From Rhodothermus sp. (GTDB lineage: Bacteria; Bacteroidota; Rhodothermia; Rhodothermales; Rhodothermaceae): 45,337 nucleotides of DNA. The position numbers and the translations under genes were made by a program. The DNA lies in assembly GCA_030950375.1 (NCBI GenBank), contig JAUZRN010000028.1:1-45337 (forward strand), given 5' to 3'. The notes below the pieces were generated by a model. That model did no database searches. It was not told the origin of the DNA and saw only the letters and a list, made by a program, of their open reading frames with translations. This document shows, piece by piece, positions 42,296 to 45,337 of this stretch. Positions within the stretch are counted from its first letter, which is position 1. The number at the start of each line of letters is the position of its first letter.

Positions 42296-45200
42296 ATGGG
42301 CTGGAGTGATCTGTTCGGGCGCCGCCGTTCGCATCGTGAGTGGAACGAGGAGCTGCGGCGGCTGAAGTTCGGGAAAGCGGACGCTTCTGAAGAAACACCA
42401 TCGCCCGATGCCGCCAGGCAGTCCGCTGCCAACGACAAGAAAGCGCAGGGGGCTGCGTCGGAAGCGACCGGCCAGAACACCCCACGGCACCATGAGGACG
42501 CGCCACTGACCCAGTTGTGGCTGGAGATGGCCGGTGATGGACATTCCAAGTCGTTGCCGGCGCTGTCCGATGCATCGTTGTCGGCTTCGCAGGAAGCCGT
42601 GGAAGACACGCAGGCCACCGGGGAAGCCAATCAGACTGCTGAGCTGGCTGATGACATGGCGGCTACCGGAGCCGTGTCGGCTCGGCCACAGGCGAGTCAG
42701 TCTAATGCGTCGTCGGGACACCCTTCCCTGCGTTCGCCATCGTCCCGATCGCAGACAGAGGCTCATGATCCCCTGTCTGCGGAACGTGACCATAGCCGTC
42801 TCCATTCGGGTACAGGCGACTCTCGGACTGCCACTTTTGCTGAAGGAGGGAGCCTGTCCGAGCTGGCTGAAATGTTCGAAGACGAAGTGGTGGTGGCGCT
42901 GCTCTATGGGGGGGCTGTGCGTCTGGATCAGATTGCCCGGGCGATCGTTCTGCGTCGCCGCCAGTCTGCACCGACACTCTGGCGGTGTTTGCTGGAAGTC
43001 CCAGATGTGGACCGCGAGGCCGTGCTGGCTGAAGCTGCCCGCATCGGCGGTATCGCACCGGCTCCGGTGGATGAAGAACGGCCTTCTGTAGAATTCATTA
43101 AGGCCATCTTGTTACTCTTGCCGCCTTCAGTGCAACATGCCCTATTCGAATGGCAGTTGCTTCCCTGTGGATTTGCCCAGGGGGAGAAGGACGAGGGGCG
43201 CGTGCTTCTGCTGGCTACCTGCGATCCCACACGTCCGGAGCTGGAAGCGTGGGTCCAGCAGTTGCCCCTGGCCGTCGAGCTCCGGTATGCTCCGGAACGT
43301 ATCCTGAAAAAGCGGCTGGCCGAACTGGAAAACTTCCGGCCACCTGTACCGAGCGCAGACCAGTTGCCAACTTCATCGGTGGCTGCAGACACCTCGACAG
43401 CAGGTTCCGCAGAAAAACAGAGTGACCCTGCAGTAAAACAATCGCTTGAGATGCCGGTGTCGGTGGAGGGGGAGTCGGACGCCCAACCCGACACTGGTAC
43501 CCCCAATGGGCCGGAGACATCGGCGGTCGAAGTACGGTCGGACAACAAAAGCGCTGAAACAGCCAAGCTCACAGGTACAGCAACCACTTCTGGATGGTCC
43601 GCAACCGAAAACGCATCGGACGATCAGCCGGAAGAAGGCGAGGTCGCCTGCGGAAGAGATGAGTCTGGTGGCTCCCAGTCTTCTGTTGCTGCGGATGAGG
43701 CAACAGACCAGGAGGCGGTTGTTGATTGGGCTTCGGAACGGCACGCGGTGGACGAACTGCCGACGAAAGCGGGCCTTGAGCAGGAAACTGGCTGCGCCGA
43801 TGGGCCCCCATCGGAACCTGCCGCGGCAGAAGCACAGGCTGCAGCCGCATCAGCAACAGCATTGCCTGAAGTTACAATAGAGACGATAGAGCCGGCATCC
43901 GAGGCAGCGGGTGGAGACAGCGAACAGGTAGAAGATACTCCCTCGATCACCGACAGCGAAGCGGAAGAGACGCCTGCCTCGGTTCAGATCGTACTGGATG
44001 ATCTACCTGAGCTCAAAACGGCTATCAGCCGAGACCGGGTAGTGAGCCGGTTGCTCGAGAAGGAAGTGGTGGCCCTGCATCAGGTCTATCAGGCCTATCA
44101 GCGACAGCAGGATGAAGGGTTGAAAGAGCCCCTCTGGCGCGTGCTGGCGCAGAGCGATCATGTGCCGCAGGATGCCATTTACGAAGAGGCCGCACGGTTG
44201 TACGCCTTTCCTCTTGCCCGATTGGAGCCGGGCAAGCCCAGTCCAGAATTTGTGCGCTCGGTTATGGATACCTTTGAAGAAGAGGTACGCGAGCGTCTGA
44301 TTGCCCTTCGTGTCGTGCCCTTTGAGGTCGACCTGGATGCCCAGACCGGCGCGGTCAAACTCGTCCTGGTCACCCATGATCCCATGCGGCCTGAAGTGCA
44401 CCGCCTGATGCATCGACTCAAGCTGGAGCGCTTCGAGCTCCAATATGCACCGCAGGGCGTCATTATGCAGGCATTGCTGGAGGCTTATCCACGGCGCAAC
44501 GAATACCTGGAACGTGTTCAGGAAGAAGAAGCCTATGATCTGGGCACCAGCTATGAGGCCGAGACCGAATTGATCGATGAGGACGCCTTAGAGGCGGAGA
44601 TCAACCGTTCGAAGCTGATCAACCTGTTCGAGGCTACGCTCGTCGAGGCCGTCCGACAGGGCGCCTCCGACATCCACATCTTCCCCAACAATGAAAAGAA
44701 GGTCGAAATCCATTTTCGCATTGATGGTCGGCTTACGCGCTGGCACGTTGAGGATAAGGTGCATCCGGAGGCGCTGATCGCAGTCATCAAGGACCAGGCC
44801 ATCAATGTGGATCGCTTTGAGCGCGATGCGGCGCAGGACGGTTTTATTCAGCGCTGGATCGACGATCACCTGATCCGCTTCCGCGTCTCCGTGCTACCGA
44901 TCGCCAATGCACTTGAAGACCTGCGCTCTGAATCCATCGTTATCCGCGTGCTCGACGATCGCAAGGTCATCAAAGACCTGCGCCTGCTGGGACTGAACAA
45001 AAAAGCACTGGAACGCTTTGAGCGGGCCATCCGCCAACCCTACGGCATGGTGATCGTCACCGGACCCACCGGCTCCGGGAAAAGCACCACCCTCTACGCC
45101 GCCCTCCACCAGGTCGTCAGCCCTGAAGTGAACGTGCTGACGATTGAGGATCCGGTCGAATACATCATTCCCGGTGTGCGGCAGATCAAGCTCAATCACA

Positions 45201-45337
45201 AGCTGGGCCTGGAAGATGCGCTGCGGGCCATTTTGCGGCACGACCCCGACATCGTGATGGTCGGCGAGATGCGCGATCGACAGACGGCCGAGCTGGCCAT
45301 CAAGCTGGCCAATACGGGGCATCTGACGTTTTCGACG
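42296..45337 (+). CDS. GspE/PilB-like secretion ATPase with two N-terminal modules, 3' end missing
   Basis: The frame is open from ATG 42296 to the last base (1014 codons), so the C-terminus is outside. A low-complexity polar segment (~25-180) is followed by a first GspE_N/MshEN-like module (~184-345: LSELAEMFEDEVVVALLYGG, LEVPDVDREAVLAEAARIGG). A long acidic Ala/Glu/Ser-rich linker (~350-565) leads to a second module (~575-735: ALHQVYQAYQRQQDEGL, VPQDAIYEEAARLYAFPL). The motor domain starts near 770 (LVEAVRQGASDIHIF). Walker A GPTGSGKST is at 923-931, and the Asp/Walker B region DPDIVMVGEMRD is at 983-994. The RLGxxL c-di-GMP-binding motif of MshE is not evident in either module. It should power assembly of the pilin-like fibre. 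Confidence 0.9.
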   Translation, partial: MGWSDLFGRRRSHREWNEELRRLKFGKADASEETPSPDAARQSAANDKKAQGAASEATGQNTPRHHEDAPLTQLWLEMAGDGHSKSLPALSDASLSASQEAVEDTQATGEANQTAELADDMAATGAVSARPQASQSNASSGHPSLRSPSSRSQTEAHDPLSAERDHSRLHSGTGDSRTATFAEGGSLSELAEMFEDEVVVALLYGGAVRLDQIARAIVLRRRQSAPTLWRCLLEVPDVDREAVLAEAARIGGIAPAPVDEERPSVEFIKAILLLLPPSVQHALFEWQLLPCGFAQGEKDEGRVLLLATCDPTRPELEAWVQQLPLAVELRYAPERILKKRLAELENFRPPVPSADQLPTSSVAADTSTAGSAEKQSDPAVKQSLEMPVSVEGESDAQPDTGTPNGPETSAVEVRSDNKSAETAKLTGTATTSGWSATENASDDQPEEGEVACGRDESGGSQSSVAADEATDQEAVVDWASERHAVDELPTKAGLEQETGCADGPPSEPAAAEAQAAAASATALPEVTIETIEPASEAAGGDSEQVEDTPSITDSEAEETPASVQIVLDDLPELKTAISRDRVVSRLLEKEVVALHQVYQAYQRQQDEGLKEPLWRVLAQSDHVPQDAIYEEAARLYAFPLARLEPGKPSPEFVRSVMDTFEEEVRERLIALRVVPFEVDLDAQTGAVKLVLVTHDPMRPEVHRLMHRLKLERFELQYAPQGVIMQALLEAYPRRNEYLERVQEEEAYDLGTSYEAETELIDEDALEAEINRSKLINLFEATLVEAVRQGASDIHIFPNNEKKVEIHFRIDGRLTRWHVEDKVHPEALIAVIKDQAINVDRFERDAAQDGFIQRWIDDHLIRFRVSVLPIANALEDLRSESIVIRVLDDRKVIKDLRLLGLNKKALERFERAIRQPYGMVIVTGPTGSGKSTTLYAALHQVVSPEVNVLTIEDPVEYIIPGVRQIKLNHKLGLEDALRAILRHDPDIVMVGEMRDRQTAELAIKLANTGHLTFST

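Noticed and set aside
42152-42805. Minus-strand frames opposite the start of the secretion ATPase
   Set aside because: The plus-strand frame continues unbroken into the motor domain; the antisense frames are Arg/Pro/Ser-rich with no domain.
1-45337. tRNA genes, CRISPR arrays and intact insertion sequences
   Set aside because: Scanned the intergenic gaps for cloverleaf-like segments, regular repeats and transposase motifs; none was convincing apart from the integrase relic.

Overview
The window looks like chromosome from a moderately GC-rich member of the Bacteroidota/Rhodothermota, most likely a Rhodothermus relative. The evidence is a surface protein with a type IX secretion C-terminal sorting domain, a run of lipoproteins, Mpl-type murein recycling, and a Bacteroidota-style Mrp that lacks the usual CxxC. 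The species call is inference from gene content only. Most of the window is ordinary housekeeping. No tRNA, rRNA, CRISPR array or intact transposase was seen.

Layout: 1-6877 holds a cell-wall amidase, apt, a lipoprotein, ridA, an SDR with an altered catalytic tetrad, mnmA and two convergent OmpR-type response regulators with no kinase beside them. 6957-8105 is a decayed scar: an M42 aminopeptidase gene broken by frameshifts, its middle replaced by a degraded integron-integrase-like fragment on the opposite strand. 8121-13554 carries an aldehyde dehydrogenase, pncA and a small polysaccharide locus (GT2, GT4, EpsG-like polymerase). 13551-18259 (minus strand) has an M19 dipeptidase, a BtuF-like binding protein, mpl and a CNNM/CorC-type membrane protein. 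A large T9SS cargo gene follows, ending in a clear terminator.

21169-24394 is a tightly packed plus-strand run (aat, DUF1460, pfkA, menG). Facing it is a complete partner-switching operon (SpoIIE-type phosphatase, STAS antagonist, RsbW-like kinase). 27695-32741 encodes a protein made of four copies of an unrecognised ~110-residue domain, overlapping prmA, then a Ppx/GppA phosphatase, mrp and a NifU-like scaffold, closed by a terminator. 32869-38145 (minus) has a lipoprotein, a DUF2461 protein, M20 and M28 peptidases and a DUF58 protein. pyrR and a small FxLYD-like lipoprotein follow on the plus strand.

The best candidate for something undescribed is the right end, 39524-45337. It encodes a pilin-like protein whose mature N-terminus would start Gln-Gln-Gln and lacks the Glu5 of type IV pilins. 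Next comes a GspF/PilC-like platform protein with its N-terminal motif duplicated, and then a GspE/PilB-like ATPase with two N-terminal GspE_N-like modules separated by a long acidic linker. The ATPase runs off the window. Structured intergenic RNA elements lie before and after the pilin gene. The three genes probably form a divergent type IV pilus or type II secretion-like machine.
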